Below, one piece after another: positions 18,243 to 26,929 of a DNA stretch of 64,000 nucleotides. The position numbers were made by a program, and so were the translations under genes. Positions within the stretch are counted from its first letter, which is position 1. Each line of letters begins with the position of its first letter. This DNA comes from Euzebya pacifica (GTDB lineage Bacteria > Actinomycetota > Nitriliruptoria > Euzebyales > Euzebyaceae): NCBI RefSeq assembly GCF_003344865.1, contig NZ_CP031165.1, positions 3,167,910 to 3,231,909 of the forward strand, written 5' to 3'. The notes beneath the pieces are model-generated. The model made no database searches, had not been told where the DNA came from, and saw only the letters and a program-made list of their open reading frames with translations.

Positions 18243-21200
18243 CTAGCGGCCCGCCGATCCGCCGGAGGAGTGCCACAGCTTGCGTGGCGGTTCGGGGTGG
18301 TCGGTCCTGTCGGGTTCGGTCCTGTCGGGTTCGGCCCGGTCGGGATGCCGGGGGTCGTTGCGCGACAGCCGTCGGGTGTCACCCGGGTCGACGCCGGGAT
18401 GGCGGCCGGCCGGGTCGGCCCAGGTCGCGCCGTTGGGGCCGATGCGTGACGGCCGGCCCGGCGCATCCCCGGCCCCTCTCCCGGGACCACCTCCGCCGGG
18501 ACGGTAGGGCACGGTCTCGACCATCTGAAGGTGCTCCTGCTCCCGTCCCGGCATGACGATGCCCGACCTGCCGGCGGCACCGCGGATGGTCTCCGACGGC
18601 GCACCGTCACCGAAGTCGCGGTTGGCCTGGTCGTCGGGTCGGCCCTGCTCGGCCAGCGCCTCGTCCAGCCACCCCTGCTGCCAAGCGGTCATCAGGCGGC
18701 GCATGTCCCAGGCCCGGTCGGCGGTGACGGTGACCCCACGCTTGCCGGTGCGGTGCACGACCCCCTCCACCACCAGCAGCCAGGTGTGGAACACCGTCCA
18801 GGCACAGCGGTCGTGCACGGACTCGAAGAAGGTGGCGTCGCCGATCCCGGTGGCGTCGTCGAGGGACAGGAAGATGATCCGCTGCCCGGACTTCACCGGC
18901 GGGGTCTGGGTGGCGACCTTGACCCCGGCGATGCGGACACGCTGGTTCTCGCGGCAGTCCAGCAGGTCGCTTGCCCGTGTCACCCCGACGGTGTCCAGCA
19001 GCGTGTCGTAGAAGGTGACGACGTGTCGGGTGGCGTCCATGCCGACGACCTCCAGCTCCGCCCGCACCCGTTCGCTGTCGCGGTACTCCGGCAGTCCGGG
19101 GGCCTCGGCCGGGGCGAGCAGGCCCAGCTGGATCGGCTGCTCGGGTTTCTTCGGGTCGTGGCGCTTGAGGCCGCTCCATCGCTCCCCCACCTCCAGCAGC
19201 AGGTCCCGCCGCGTCTTGGCCCGCCCCCCGTCACCGACCACCAACCCCACTCCACCGATCGCATCCAGCGCCCCCGAGTGCGCCAGCGACTCCACCACCG
19301 GCTGTGACAGGCGGGTGCGCAGGCGGAGGTCCTCGATGGAGGTGAAGGGACGGCCGGCCAGGATCGAGTCGATCATGTGGTCGTCGATCCGCTCGATGTC
19401 CTGCAGGGCCAGCCGGATGCCGTAGCGCCATCCCGGTGTCGCCGCCCCCTTGTCGAAGCCGGCGGAGGGAACCAGCCGGTCGCCGTCCCAGCGCCAGCCA
19501 CGGGGCAACCGACCCCGACCACCGAGCTCCATGGACCGATGGACCCCGAGCAACGCCAGCGCCTCGTCCTCGCGGATCACCTCCACCCGGTAGTCCCTGG
19601 CCGAGGCGTTGATGTCCAGCGGCAGGATCGCCACCCCGAACTGTCGGGCGTCGTCGAGGATCAGCCGACGCGGGTACATGCCCGGGTCGTGGGTCAGCAC
19701 GCCGGCCATGAACTCCGGCAGCAGGTTGGCCTTCAGCCACGCCGAGCGGTACGTCGGCACGCTGAACGCGGCGGCGTGGGCCTTGCAGAACCCGAAGGAG
19801 GCGAACTGGCTGAGCGCGGTCCACAGCCAGTCGGCCACGTCCGGCGCGATGCCCCTCGCGGCAGCGCCCGCCTTGATCCAGCGTTCGAGCTCGGCCTTCT
19901 GCGTCGGGTCACCCAGCCGGCGGCGGACCAGGTCGGCCTCGGCCAGGTCACAGCCGGTGACTGCGGCCACGCAGCGCATGACCTGTTCGTGGTAGACGAT
20001 CACGCCGTAGGTCTCGCCCAGCGCACGGTCCAGCAGCGGGTGGGGAACCCCGGTGCCCTCCTGCCCGTGGCGTCGCCGCAGGAACGGCTTGATCATGTCG
20101 CCCTTCACGGGGCCTGGCCGGAACAGGGAGATGTCGACGACGAGGTCGCCCTGGTGCTCGGGCTGGAACTTGCCGATCAGCTCGCGCTGGCCGGGCGACT
20201 CGATCTGGAACATGCCGAGGGTCCTGGTCGAGCGGATCAGCTCGTAGGTGCCCTCGTCGTTCCACGGCACGTCGTCGAAGTCCAGGTCGACGCCACGGGT
20301 GCGTCGGGACTCCTCCACGCAGTGGGCCATGCTGGACAGCATCCGGACCGCCAGCACGTCGAGCTTGCACAACCCCAGCGCCTCGACGTCGTCCTTGTCG
20401 TACTGCGCCATCGCGAAGCCGGCAGCCGACCGTTCCATCGGCACGATGTCGCGCAGGGTCGCGTCGGCCAGCAGCACCCCCGAGGGATGCAGCGCGACGT
20501 GGCGGGGGAACCCGTCCATCCGCTCGACGACGTCGAACAGCAGCGCCAGGTGGCCGGAGTCGATGTTGAGGCCCTGCAGCTCGGGCAGGTGGGCCAGGGC
20601 CGGACGCACGTCGCCGGCGCGGACGTGGGGGAAGGACTTGGCGATGTAGTCGACCTCGCCGGCCGGTAGCCCCAGCGCCTTGCCGACCTCGCGGATGGCC
20701 ATGCGCGCCTTGAACGTCTCGATCATGCAGACGCAGGCGACCCGGTGTTCGCCGTAGGTGTCGAGCAGGTCGCGGTAGATGTCCTCGCGGCGGGCCGACT
20801 CCACGTCGATGTCGATGTCGGGCAGCTCGTCGCGGTAGGGGTTCATGAACCGCTCGAACGCCAGGTCGTGGGCGATCGGGTCGACGTCGGAGATCCGCAG
20901 GGCATAGGTGATCAGCGATCCGGCAGCGGACCCGCGGCAGGCGGCCAGGATGCCCTTGGCACGGATGCGTCCCATGACCTCGGCCACGGTCAGGAAGTAG
21001 GGGGCCAGCCCCAGCTGGCGGACCATGTCCATCTCGCGGTCCAGCAGCTCGGTGTGACGGTCCTCGACCACGGCGAACCGTTCCTTCATGCCGGTCTCGC
21101 AACGGTGGCGCAGCTCGGCCAGCGCCCAGCCGGGATCGGCCGCCTGGTCGGGAGTGGCAGACGCGAAGTCGGGGACCCGCAGTCGGCCCAGCCCCATGTC

Positions 21201-22103
21201 GACGTGACAGCGGTCGGCCACCCACATGGTGTTGGCGATCGCATCGGGCCGTTCGGCGAACACCCTGGCCATCTCCTCGGGGGTCTTGAGGTACCCCTCG
21301 GCGTTCCTGCGGGAGGAGTGGTGCTGGGCCAGCGGGACCTGCTGGCGGACCGCGTCCATGACGTCGGCGACGCGGGCGTCCTCACGACGCAGGTACCGAG
21401 CAGCCTGGTGGGCGACGGCACGCAGTCCCAGCTCGTCGGCCAACGCGAAGGTCCGCCGGGCCGTGTCGTCGTCACCGGGTGCCAGGTGGTGGGTGACCCC
21501 GACCAGCAGCCGGTCGGGGCCCACGACGTCCATCCAGCGCTGAGCCTCGGCCCGTGCCGCGTCGCCACGGCCCGCTGCCAGCAACCGGCCCACGGGCGAG
21601 CGGTCGGTCAGCATCACGAACAGCCCGTCGGTGGCACCGAGCCGCTGGCTGGCGGCGTCCCACCGCAGGTGCGGGTCTGCGCGGACCGAGGACAGGTGGT
21701 GGTCGGTGACGGTCCGGTTGAGGGTCGCGAATCCGTCGATGTCGGCGGCGATCAGCGTGACGCGTGGGGCGTCGTCCTCCAGCCATGCCTGGCCCGACCC
21801 GGGCCCCATGACCCGACCGATCCCGCTGGCCGACGCGCGGCTGATCCCCCATCCGGGACGGTCGTCCTCGGGATGCAGCGCGAGGTCGGCCCCGAAGATC
21901 GGACGGACCCCCTCCGCGGCGCAGGCCTGGGCAACCCGTACCCCGCCGTAGAGGCCCGCCCGGTCGGCGAACCCGACGGCTCCGGCTCCCATCGTGGCGG
22001 TGGCCCTGGCGAGCTCGCGGGGGCGGATCACCCCATCGCGCAGCGAGTAGCAGGTCCTGGATGCGAGGTGCACGAAGTCGGCGGTCATGGTGGGACGTCC
22101 CAT
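18243..22103 (-). CDS. dnaE2: Error-prone DNA polymerase III alpha subunit DnaE2 (ImuC)
   Basis: C-family polymerase, 1286 residues, for mutagenic lesion bypass. The palm acidic motifs are intact: PDIDIDVES (about residue 425) and the distal Asp in CKLDVLAVRML (about 590). A helix-hairpin-helix and an OB-fold (RVRIAGVKVATQTPP; FLSLDDATG, about 1065-1110) follow, then a ~120-residue low-complexity tail. The N-terminal PHP domain is degenerate: the usual HxH reads A-S-R after HL, TDHG reads ADRA, and the later DVHY reads AARY, so metal binding is probably lost. Two starts are possible (MGRP and MTADF, 15 bases apart), neither with a good Shine-Dalgarno. An SOS box lies 54 bases upstream; imuA/imuB are not adjacent. 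Confidence 0.93.
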   Translation of the reverse strand: MGRPTMTADFVHLASRTCYSLRDGVIRPRELARATATMGAGAVGFADRAGLYGGVRVAQACAAEGVRPIFGADLALHPEDDRPGWGISRASASGIGRVMGPGSGQAWLEDDAPRVTLIAADIDGFATLNRTVTDHHLSSVRADPHLRWDAASQRLGATDGLFVMLTDRSPVGRLLAAGRGDAARAEAQRWMDVVGPDRLLVGVTHHLAPGDDDTARRTFALADELGLRAVAHQAARYLRREDARVADVMDAVRQQVPLAQHHSSRRNAEGYLKTPEEMARVFAERPDAIANTMWVADRCHVDMGLGRLRVPDFASATPDQAADPGWALAELRHRCETGMKERFAVVEDRHTELLDREMDMVRQLGLAPYFLTVAEVMGRIRAKGILAACRGSAAGSLITYALRISDVDPIAHDLAFERFMNPYRDELPDIDIDVESARREDIYRDLLDTYGEHRVACVCMIETFKARMAIREVGKALGLPAGEVDYIAKSFPHVRAGDVRPALAHLPELQGLNIDSGHLALLFDVVERMDGFPRHVALHPSGVLLADATLRDIVPMERSAAGFAMAQYDKDDVEALGLCKLDVLAVRMLSSMAHCVEESRRTRGVDLDFDDVPWNDEGTYELIRSTRTLGMFQIESPGQRELIGKFQPEHQGDLVVDISLFRPGPVKGDMIKPFLRRRHGQEGTGVPHPLLDRALGETYGVIVYHEQVMRCVAAVTGCDLAEADLVRRRLGDPTQKAELERWIKAGAAARGIAPDVADWLWTALSQFASFGFCKAHAAAFSVPTYRSAWLKANLLPEFMAGVLTHDPGMYPRRLILDDARQFGVAILPLDINASARDYRVEVIREDEALALLGVHRSMELGGRGRLPRGWRWDGDRLVPSAGFDKGAATPGWRYGIRLALQDIERIDDHMIDSILAGRPFTSIEDLRLRTRLSQPVVESLAHSGALDAIGGVGLVVGDGGRAKTRRDLLLEVGERWSGLKRHDPKKPEQPIQLGLLAPAEAPGLPEYRDSERVRAELEVVGMDATRHVVTFYDTLLDTVGVTRASDLLDCRENQRVRIAGVKVATQTPPVKSGQRIIFLSLDDATGIGDATFFESVHDRCAWTVFHTWLLVVEGVVHRTGKRGVTVTADRAWDMRRLMTAWQQGWLDEALAEQGRPDDQANRDFGDGAPSETIRGAAGRSGIVMPGREQEHLQMVETVPYRPGGGGPGRGAGDAPGRPSRIGPNGATWADPAGRHPGVDPGDTRRLSRNDPRHPDRAEPDRTEPDRTDHPEPPRKLWHSSGGSAGR

Positions 22104-22156
22104 TCGGTCGGGCGCGACGGGGAAGGACGACCCATGGAGGGGACGAGCATCGCGTA

Positions 22157-22172
22157 TCGAACATGTGTTCGT
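22157..22172 (-). promoter_or_regulatory. SOS box (LexA operator) of dnaE2
   Basis: Reads TCGAAC-ATGT-GTTCGT, one mismatch from the actinobacterial/Gram-positive consensus TCGAAC-N4-GTTCGA. It sits 54 bases upstream of the first dnaE2 start codon, and dnaE2 is an established LexA regulon member in actinobacteria. LexA itself is not in the window. Confidence 0.85.
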
Positions 22173-22235
22173 TACACCATGAGTGTGCGGTGTGACATCC
22201 CCGTCGTCAACCGGACCGCAGGGGCCGTTCCGACC

Positions 22236-24272
22236 TCAACCCTCGCGGTGCTCGAACTCGCTGACGGTGTCCTTCATCCCCGCGATGACCCCACCGAGGT
22301 CCTCCGCCGACACCGCCGGCGCCAGCAGGTGCCCCTGCGCCAACGACACCCCGAGCGAGCGCAGCACGCGCACCTCCCCGGTGTGCTCGACCCCCTCGGC
22401 GATCACGCGCAGGCCAAGCGCATCGGCGAGCACGAGCACACCCGCCAGGACGCGCTGGGCGGCGGGATCACGATCGATCCCCCGAACGATGCTGTCGTCG
22501 ACCTTCAGCACGTCGTTGGGCATGTGCCGCAGGCGCGAGAAGCTGGAGAAGCCCGCCCCGAAGTCGTCGATGGCGATCCGCACGCTCGCCCCCCGCAGCG
22601 CCGCCACCGCCTCGCGCACCCACACCCCATCGGTGTTCAGCACGTGCTCGCTGAGCTCGATCACCGTCCGGTTGCGATGCGCACCGTTGCCCAACCGGGC
22701 GATCAGCCCCTCGAGCCGGTCACGATCCCGGAACTGGCTGAGCGCCACGTTGATGTACAGGTCGACGCCGAGGTCGATCGGCAGCGTGGACATGGCCCGG
22801 TCCAGGGCCCACCAGCCGAGGTCGGCGATCAGGCCCGATGACACCGCTGTCGGGACGAACACCGAGGCGGGGAGTACACCCAGCTCGGGGTGCCGCCAGC
22901 GCAGCAGCGCCTCGACCGCCTCGACCCTGCCGTCGGAGAGGTCGACGATCGGCTGGAACCAGACCTCGAACTCCCCCTCCGACCACGCCTGCTCGACCAT
23001 CGTGGCCGACAGGTCCACGACCGGACCTGCGGCAGCCACATCGCCGTCGGCGGTGCGGATCCGTCCCGGACCGTCGGCCTTCGCCAGGTACATCGCAGCG
23101 TCGGCTCGCCGCAGCAGCGTCGAGGGGTCCTCGCCACCTCGCGCCGTCGCCACCCCGATCGACACCGACAGGCCGGGAAGCTGCAGCGGTGCCACGAGGT
23201 CCCCGTCGAGGTCGAATGGCCGGCCCAGCGCCTCGCGCATGCGCTCCGCCACCTCCTGCACGGCCTGCATGTCGTCCACGTCGGTGAGGACGACCACGAA
23301 CTCGTCGCCACCGTGGCGGACCAGCAGGTCGGAGGGACGAAGGCACCCGCTCAGGCGCCCCCCGACCATCACCAGCAACCGGTCCCCCACCACGTGCCCG
23401 TGGGTGTCGTTGACCGGCTTGAACCCATCGAGGTCCAGGAACATGAGCGCAACCCTGCGGCCATCCCGTTCGGCGCGGCCGAGCGCCAGCCGCAGGTGGT
23501 CCGACAGCACGGTCCTGTCGGGCAGGCCGGTCAGCGCGTCCCGACCGATCCGATCGGTGCCGACGATGCCGGCGATGTGGCTGTCCCGCCGACGGAGGAC
23601 CACGAGCAACCCGAGGGTCCCGTCCTCATTGCCGTGGGCGCTGACCTCTGCCCGCGCGCTGACCTCGCCGTCCGCCCCCCAGAAGCGGACGTCGGTCACG
23701 ACGGGGTCGGTCGAGGGTCCTCCCGTGGCACCGACGTCGCGCAGCAGGCCGAGGAGGCCGGAGCGGTCGGCGGGGTGGATCGCCTCCCACCACCCGTCGC
23801 CGAGGTCCTCGTCCGACCCGACGCCGCGGCTTCGGGCCCAGAGGTCGTCAACCGCCCTCGCCTGCAGGTCGGTGTCCAGCTCGATGACCCCCAGCGTCTG
23901 GCTCTGCGTTGCCAGCTTGGTGCGCACCTCGCTCGTCACGGGCAGGTGGATGACGGTGGCCCCGCCGCCGGGCACGGATGTGACGTGGATCCGGTACCAG
24001 GCGAGGCCCTCGGGGGTGTGGCAGGCGTAGTCGACCGGGGCGGCGGCATGGCCGCCGTCGAGCACGCGCCTGATCACGATCCCGAGACGCCCCGCGGTGT
24101 CGTCCGCGTGATCCGCGGCACGGCGGCCGAGCGCGTCGAGGTACCGCTCGCCGACGTCGACGAACGTGGTCCGTTCCGGGTCCCCCGCTGCGATCCGGCG
24201 CCACTCCTCCGACGTGCCCACCACCACGCCGTCTTCATCGAGCAACGCCGCCGCCCACGGGATCCCGTCCAT
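22236..24272 (-). CDS. Bifunctional GGDEF-EAL cyclic-di-GMP protein with PAS-like N-terminus
   Basis: 678 residues, no TM segment or signal, so cytoplasmic. An N-terminal PAS/PAC-like sensor region (about 1-225) is followed by GGDEF and EAL domains. The cyclase site is canonical (RHGGDEF, about 350) and the inhibitory I-site RxxD (RPSD) stands five residues before it, so product inhibition is expected. The EAL domain carries EALLRW, the loop-6 DDFGAG, KVDDS and EGVEH, so the phosphodiesterase is also predicted active. The protein could switch between making and degrading c-di-GMP under control of the sensor region. ATG of MDGIPW is chosen; a start further upstream cannot be excluded. Confidence 0.92.
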   Translation of the reverse strand: MDGIPWAAALLDEDGVVVGTSEEWRRIAAGDPERTTFVDVGERYLDALGRRAADHADDTAGRLGIVIRRVLDGGHAAAPVDYACHTPEGLAWYRIHVTSVPGGGATVIHLPVTSEVRTKLATQSQTLGVIELDTDLQARAVDDLWARSRGVGSDEDLGDGWWEAIHPADRSGLLGLLRDVGATGGPSTDPVVTDVRFWGADGEVSARAEVSAHGNEDGTLGLLVVLRRRDSHIAGIVGTDRIGRDALTGLPDRTVLSDHLRLALGRAERDGRRVALMFLDLDGFKPVNDTHGHVVGDRLLVMVGGRLSGCLRPSDLLVRHGGDEFVVVLTDVDDMQAVQEVAERMREALGRPFDLDGDLVAPLQLPGLSVSIGVATARGGEDPSTLLRRADAAMYLAKADGPGRIRTADGDVAAAGPVVDLSATMVEQAWSEGEFEVWFQPIVDLSDGRVEAVEALLRWRHPELGVLPASVFVPTAVSSGLIADLGWWALDRAMSTLPIDLGVDLYINVALSQFRDRDRLEGLIARLGNGAHRNRTVIELSEHVLNTDGVWVREAVAALRGASVRIAIDDFGAGFSSFSRLRHMPNDVLKVDDSIVRGIDRDPAAQRVLAGVLVLADALGLRVIAEGVEHTGEVRVLRSLGVSLAQGHLLAPAVSAEDLGGVIAGMKDTVSEFEHREG

Positions 24273-24296
24273 GTGGTGTGCCTGCACCGTTCGGCC

Positions 24297-24326
24297 ACCA
24301 TAAACGGAAATCGTTGTTCCACACAA
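24297..24326 (-). promoter_or_regulatory. Candidate promoter of the GGDEF-EAL gene
   Basis: TTGTGT, 18 bases, TATGGT on the minus strand, the -10 ending about 24 bases before the ATG. Directly upstream is a small perfect palindrome (CGTCCG-AG-CGGACG, 24328-24341) that could be an operator. Confidence 0.4.
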
Positions 24327-24369
24327 ACGTCCGAGCGGACGAGTGAACTTCGTTCGACAGGCGGTCGGC

Positions 24370-24645
24370 TCAGGCAGCTCGACGTGACACGACGGCGGAG
24401 GAGACGAAGACTCGCTCGCCGTCGGTGTAGCGCAACCGCTGCTCACCGAGGTCGATCAGGGTGTAGGACTCGGTGTTGCCGTCGTCGTGCTCTCGGCGCA
24501 CCAGGTCGCCGGCCACGTGATAGGTCGACCCGGACCGGGTGGTCACCACGATCTCCCCGGCGGCGTTCCGGCTGGCGCCCCCGAGGGGTGCGGACGGGAC
24601 GGCGGGGACGGGCGCGGGGACGGTCTGGACGAGACGCGGTGGCAT
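24370..24645 (-). CDS. Small unknown protein, 91 aa
   Basis: No family recognised. A Pro/Ala/Val-rich first third (residues 1-25) is followed by a compact β-like segment with evenly spaced charged and Thr/Val residues (GEIVVTTRSGSTYHVAGDLV, then SYTLIDLGEQRLRYTDGERVFVSSAVV). It looks like a small antiparallel β-barrel or SH3-like fold, without signal peptide or TM. GGAGG lies 7 bases before the ATG, which strongly supports it as a real gene. It is 97 bases upstream of the GGDEF-EAL gene on the same strand and divergent from mug; a link to either is not shown. Confidence 0.7.
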   Translation of the reverse strand: MPPRLVQTVPAPVPAVPSAPLGGASRNAAGEIVVTTRSGSTYHVAGDLVRREHDDGNTESYTLIDLGEQRLRYTDGERVFVSSAVVSRRAA

Positions 24646-24761
24646 CGGGAACCTCCGGAAGGGGACGGTGTCCGATACTTCCCGTTGTGGCGCGTCGTGA
24701 CGCTCCCCCATCCGGCCACCGTCCGGACGGCCGTTGCCCACGGCTGTCCTCGTGTGGGCGG

Positions 24762-24767
24762 TAGCGT
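24762..24767 (+). promoter_or_regulatory. -10 element TAGCGT, leaderless promoter of mug
   Basis: TAGCGT (TANNNT) ends 7 bases before the GTG start codon and there is no Shine-Dalgarno. Confidence 0.5.
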
Positions 24768-24774
24768 CGGGTCC

Positions 24775-25320
24775 GTGCCCACCCCCGCGCCGGACCCCGA
24801 CCTGCAGCCGATCGACGACGTCCTGCCGACCCGCGTCGCCAACCTGCGCCTGCTGATCTGCGGCATCAACCCGGGGGTGGCGTCGGCCCGGACCAACCGC
24901 CACTACGCCGGCCCCGGCAACCGGTTCTGGCCGGCGCTGTCAGCCAGCGGGCTGGTCCCCCACCTGGTCGGACCCGACGACCAGCACCTGCTGCCGGGGT
25001 GGGGCATCGGCATGACCAACCTGGTGGCCCGCCCGTCGGCCAGGGCCACAGAGGTGACAGCGGCGGAGCTGCGCGACGGCGGTGAACGGCTGCTGGCGTT
25101 CGTCGCGCAGCACCGACCCGTCGTCACCGCGGTCCTCGGGGTGACCACCTTCCGGATCGCCTTCGCCCAGCCGACCGCGCAGCGCGGTCCACAACCGGAC
25201 CGCCCGGACCTGTGGGTGCTCGACAACCCCTCCGGCCTCAACGCCCACACCAGCGTCACCGCCCTGGCGACGGCACTCGCCGCGGCAGGTCGGGCTGCCG
25301 GGCTCGACCCCGCCCGTTGA
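24775..25320 (+). CDS. mug: G/U mismatch-specific uracil/thymine DNA glycosylase (Mug/TDG family)
   Basis: 181 residues, soluble, base-excision repair enzyme that removes uracil (and ethenocytosine or thymine) opposite guanine. The two family motifs are present: GINPG (residues ~29-33; Asn activates the water) and NPSGLNAH near the C-terminus, which inserts into the helix. AGPGNRFWPAL follows the first motif as in E. coli Mug. GTG start chosen because a -10 hexamer is 7 bases upstream and the protein then has the family's length. The terminal Ala-rich stretch is typical high-GC drift. Monocistronic. Confidence 0.9.
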   Translation: MPTPAPDPDLQPIDDVLPTRVANLRLLICGINPGVASARTNRHYAGPGNRFWPALSASGLVPHLVGPDDQHLLPGWGIGMTNLVARPSARATEVTAAELRDGGERLLAFVAQHRPVVTAVLGVTTFRIAFAQPTAQRGPQPDRPDLWVLDNPSGLNAHTSVTALATALAAAGRAAGLDPAR

Positions 25321-25335
25321 GGCGGTCGGCGCTGG

Positions 25336-26034
25336 CTACGGCAGGGGACGTCCGTCGACGACGTCGCCGGCGACGTCGTGGATCGGCCGGCGGCTGTCGC
25401 GGGCAGCGGTTCGGAGGCGCTCGAACGCCTGGGCCGTCGGTTCGTTGTGGCGTTCGGCGAGGATGCCCTTGGCCTGCTCGATCACCACACGGCTGTCCAG
25501 CGCGTGCTGCAGGTTCCTCGTCAGCTGCTCGGAGCGCGCCAGGGTGGCGGCGTTGGTGACGTACCCGGCGGCCATGTCGGCCAGGATCCGGGCGACGTCG
25601 AGGGAGCCGTCGTTCCAGCTGGTCACCGATCGGCTGTAGACGTTGAGCGCGCCGATGCGCACGTCGGCGGTGAGCAGCGGCACTCCGGCGACCGCGACGC
25701 ACCCGTTGTCCAGGGCGACGGGGCGATACACGGGCCAGCGATCCTCGTGGCGCAGGTCGGAGGAGAACACGACCTCACCGGCCGCGAAGGCATCCTGGCA
25801 CGGTCCCTGGCGGGCCTCGATCTGCGTTTCCTCGATGCGGACGACGCTGTCGTCGGTGGCGCTGACGAACCGCAGCGTGTCGCCGTCAGCGATGGAGACC
25901 CCGGCGCCGTCGACCTCGAGCACGTGCATCACCTGGTCCGACAGCCGGTAGAGCACCTGCCCGATGTCGTATCCCCGGGCGATGGTGGCCGCGTAGTCGG
26001 CAAGGGTGTCACGCAGGGCATGCTGGTCGACCAT
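25336..26034 (-). CDS. GAF-ANTAR transcription antitermination regulator (copy 1)
   Basis: 232 residues. GAF sensor domain (about 20-160), coiled linker, then a C-terminal ANTAR RNA-binding domain (LDSRVVIEQAKGILAERHNE..AFERLRTAARDS). ANTAR domains bind paired hexaloop stem-loops in nascent RNA and prevent termination; the GAF domain presumably senses a small ligand or redox state. Its Shine-Dalgarno (GGGAG, 8 bases before ATG) lies entirely in the 3' arm of a perfect 8-bp hairpin. A second, clearly paralogous GAF-ANTAR gene is immediately upstream, 156 bases away on the same strand. RNA targets are unknown; self-control through the leader is an attractive guess. Confidence 0.92.
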   Translation of the reverse strand: MVDQHALRDTLADYAATIARGYDIGQVLYRLSDQVMHVLEVDGAGVSIADGDTLRFVSATDDSVVRIEETQIEARQGPCQDAFAAGEVVFSSDLRHEDRWPVYRPVALDNGCVAVAGVPLLTADVRIGALNVYSRSVTSWNDGSLDVARILADMAAGYVTNAATLARSEQLTRNLQHALDSRVVIEQAKGILAERHNEPTAQAFERLRTAARDSRRPIHDVAGDVVDGRPLP

Positions 26035-26039
26035 GGTCG

Positions 26040-26067
26040 CGTCTCCCGGTAAGGGCGAAGGGAGACG
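26040..26067 (-). promoter_or_regulatory. Ribosome-binding-site hairpin before GAF-ANTAR copy 1
   Basis: Perfect 8-base arms (CGTCTCCC / GGGAGACG) with a 12-base loop in the minus-strand mRNA. The 3' arm contains the GGGAG Shine-Dalgarno, and the stem ends 5 bases before the ATG, so the folded leader should block initiation. The loop is not the hexaloop recognised by known ANTAR proteins. Function inferred. Confidence 0.6.
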
Positions 26068-26190
26068 GCGTGACCCCGATGGGGCCTCGCCCGGCAGGGT
26101 CCTGGCCGAAGGTCCGCTGCCGCTGGCAGCTGGGACGGCGCTCGATTCGAGGTGCAACCACAACCTAACAGACTGCGACCCAGCTGACGG

Positions 26191-26892
26191 TCACAACCGC
26201 AGGTCGTCCTCCACGACCTGCCGGGCGACGTCGTGGATTCGGTTCCGGGTGCTGCGGGCGTGGCGCCGGAGGCGTTCGAAGGCATCAGCCGTCGGGACCC
26301 CGTGGCGTTCGGCGAGGATGCCCTTGGCCTGTTCGATCACCACCCGGCTGTCCAGCGCGTTGCGGAGCCGCTCGGAGAGCTCCTCGGACTCGTTGAGGGT
26401 GATGGCGTTGAGGATGTACCCGCTGGCCATGTCCGCCAGGGTCTGGGCGGTCGCGACGTCCTCCTCCGACCAGCTGCCCGCGTCGCGGCGGTACAGGTCC
26501 AGCGCCCCGATCTTCTGCTCATCGGCACGCATCGGGATGCCGGCCACCGCGAGGAACCCTGCGTCCCGGGCCTCCGTTCGGTACCGGGCCCAGCGCCCGT
26601 CGTCCCGCAGGTCGTCCGACACCACGCTCGCGCCGGTCCGGAAGGCGTCCTGGCACGGTCCCTCGCCCAGGGTGATCTGCACACCCTCGACGCGGACGAC
26701 GTCCTCGTGGGTGGCGCTGACGAACTGCAGGCCGCCGTCGGGATCGGCCACCGATACTCCCGCACCGTCGACGGGCAGCACCTCGACGACCTGGTCGGCC
26801 AGTCGGTACATGACGTCGCCGACGTCGTACCGGCGGGAGATGGTGCGCGCGTAGTCCGCGAACACGTCGATGAACGCAGCGTAGTCAACCAA
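26191..26892 (-). CDS. GAF-ANTAR transcription antitermination regulator (copy 2)
   Basis: 233 residues from a TTG start. Same GAF-ANTAR architecture as the next gene, with near-identical ANTAR core (LDSRVVIEQAKGILAERHG) and GAF motifs (VDGAGVSVADPD, GEGPCQDAF). I choose TTG because the paralogue aligns from its own ATG at exactly this codon (MVDQHALRDTLADYA against LVDYAAFIDVFADYA), and AGGCAGG lies 5 bases upstream; a GTG 20 codons earlier has no ribosome binding site and would add residues not in the paralogue. Pair suggests tandem duplication, with possible cross-regulation. Confidence 0.9.
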   Translation of the reverse strand: MVDYAAFIDVFADYARTISRRYDVGDVMYRLADQVVEVLPVDGAGVSVADPDGGLQFVSATHEDVVRVEGVQITLGEGPCQDAFRTGASVVSDDLRDDGRWARYRTEARDAGFLAVAGIPMRADEQKIGALDLYRRDAGSWSEEDVATAQTLADMASGYILNAITLNESEELSERLRNALDSRVVIEQAKGILAERHGVPTADAFERLRRHARSTRNRIHDVARQVVEDDLRL

Positions 26893-26929
26893 GGGGGCCT
26901 GCCTGAGTGTCGAGCGACGGAGTGAATCC

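Noticed and set aside
24345-24358. TGAACTTCGTTCGA resembles an SOS box
   Set aside because: The half-sites are three rather than four bases apart and one half lacks the TCG; the gene downstream is not a DNA repair gene.
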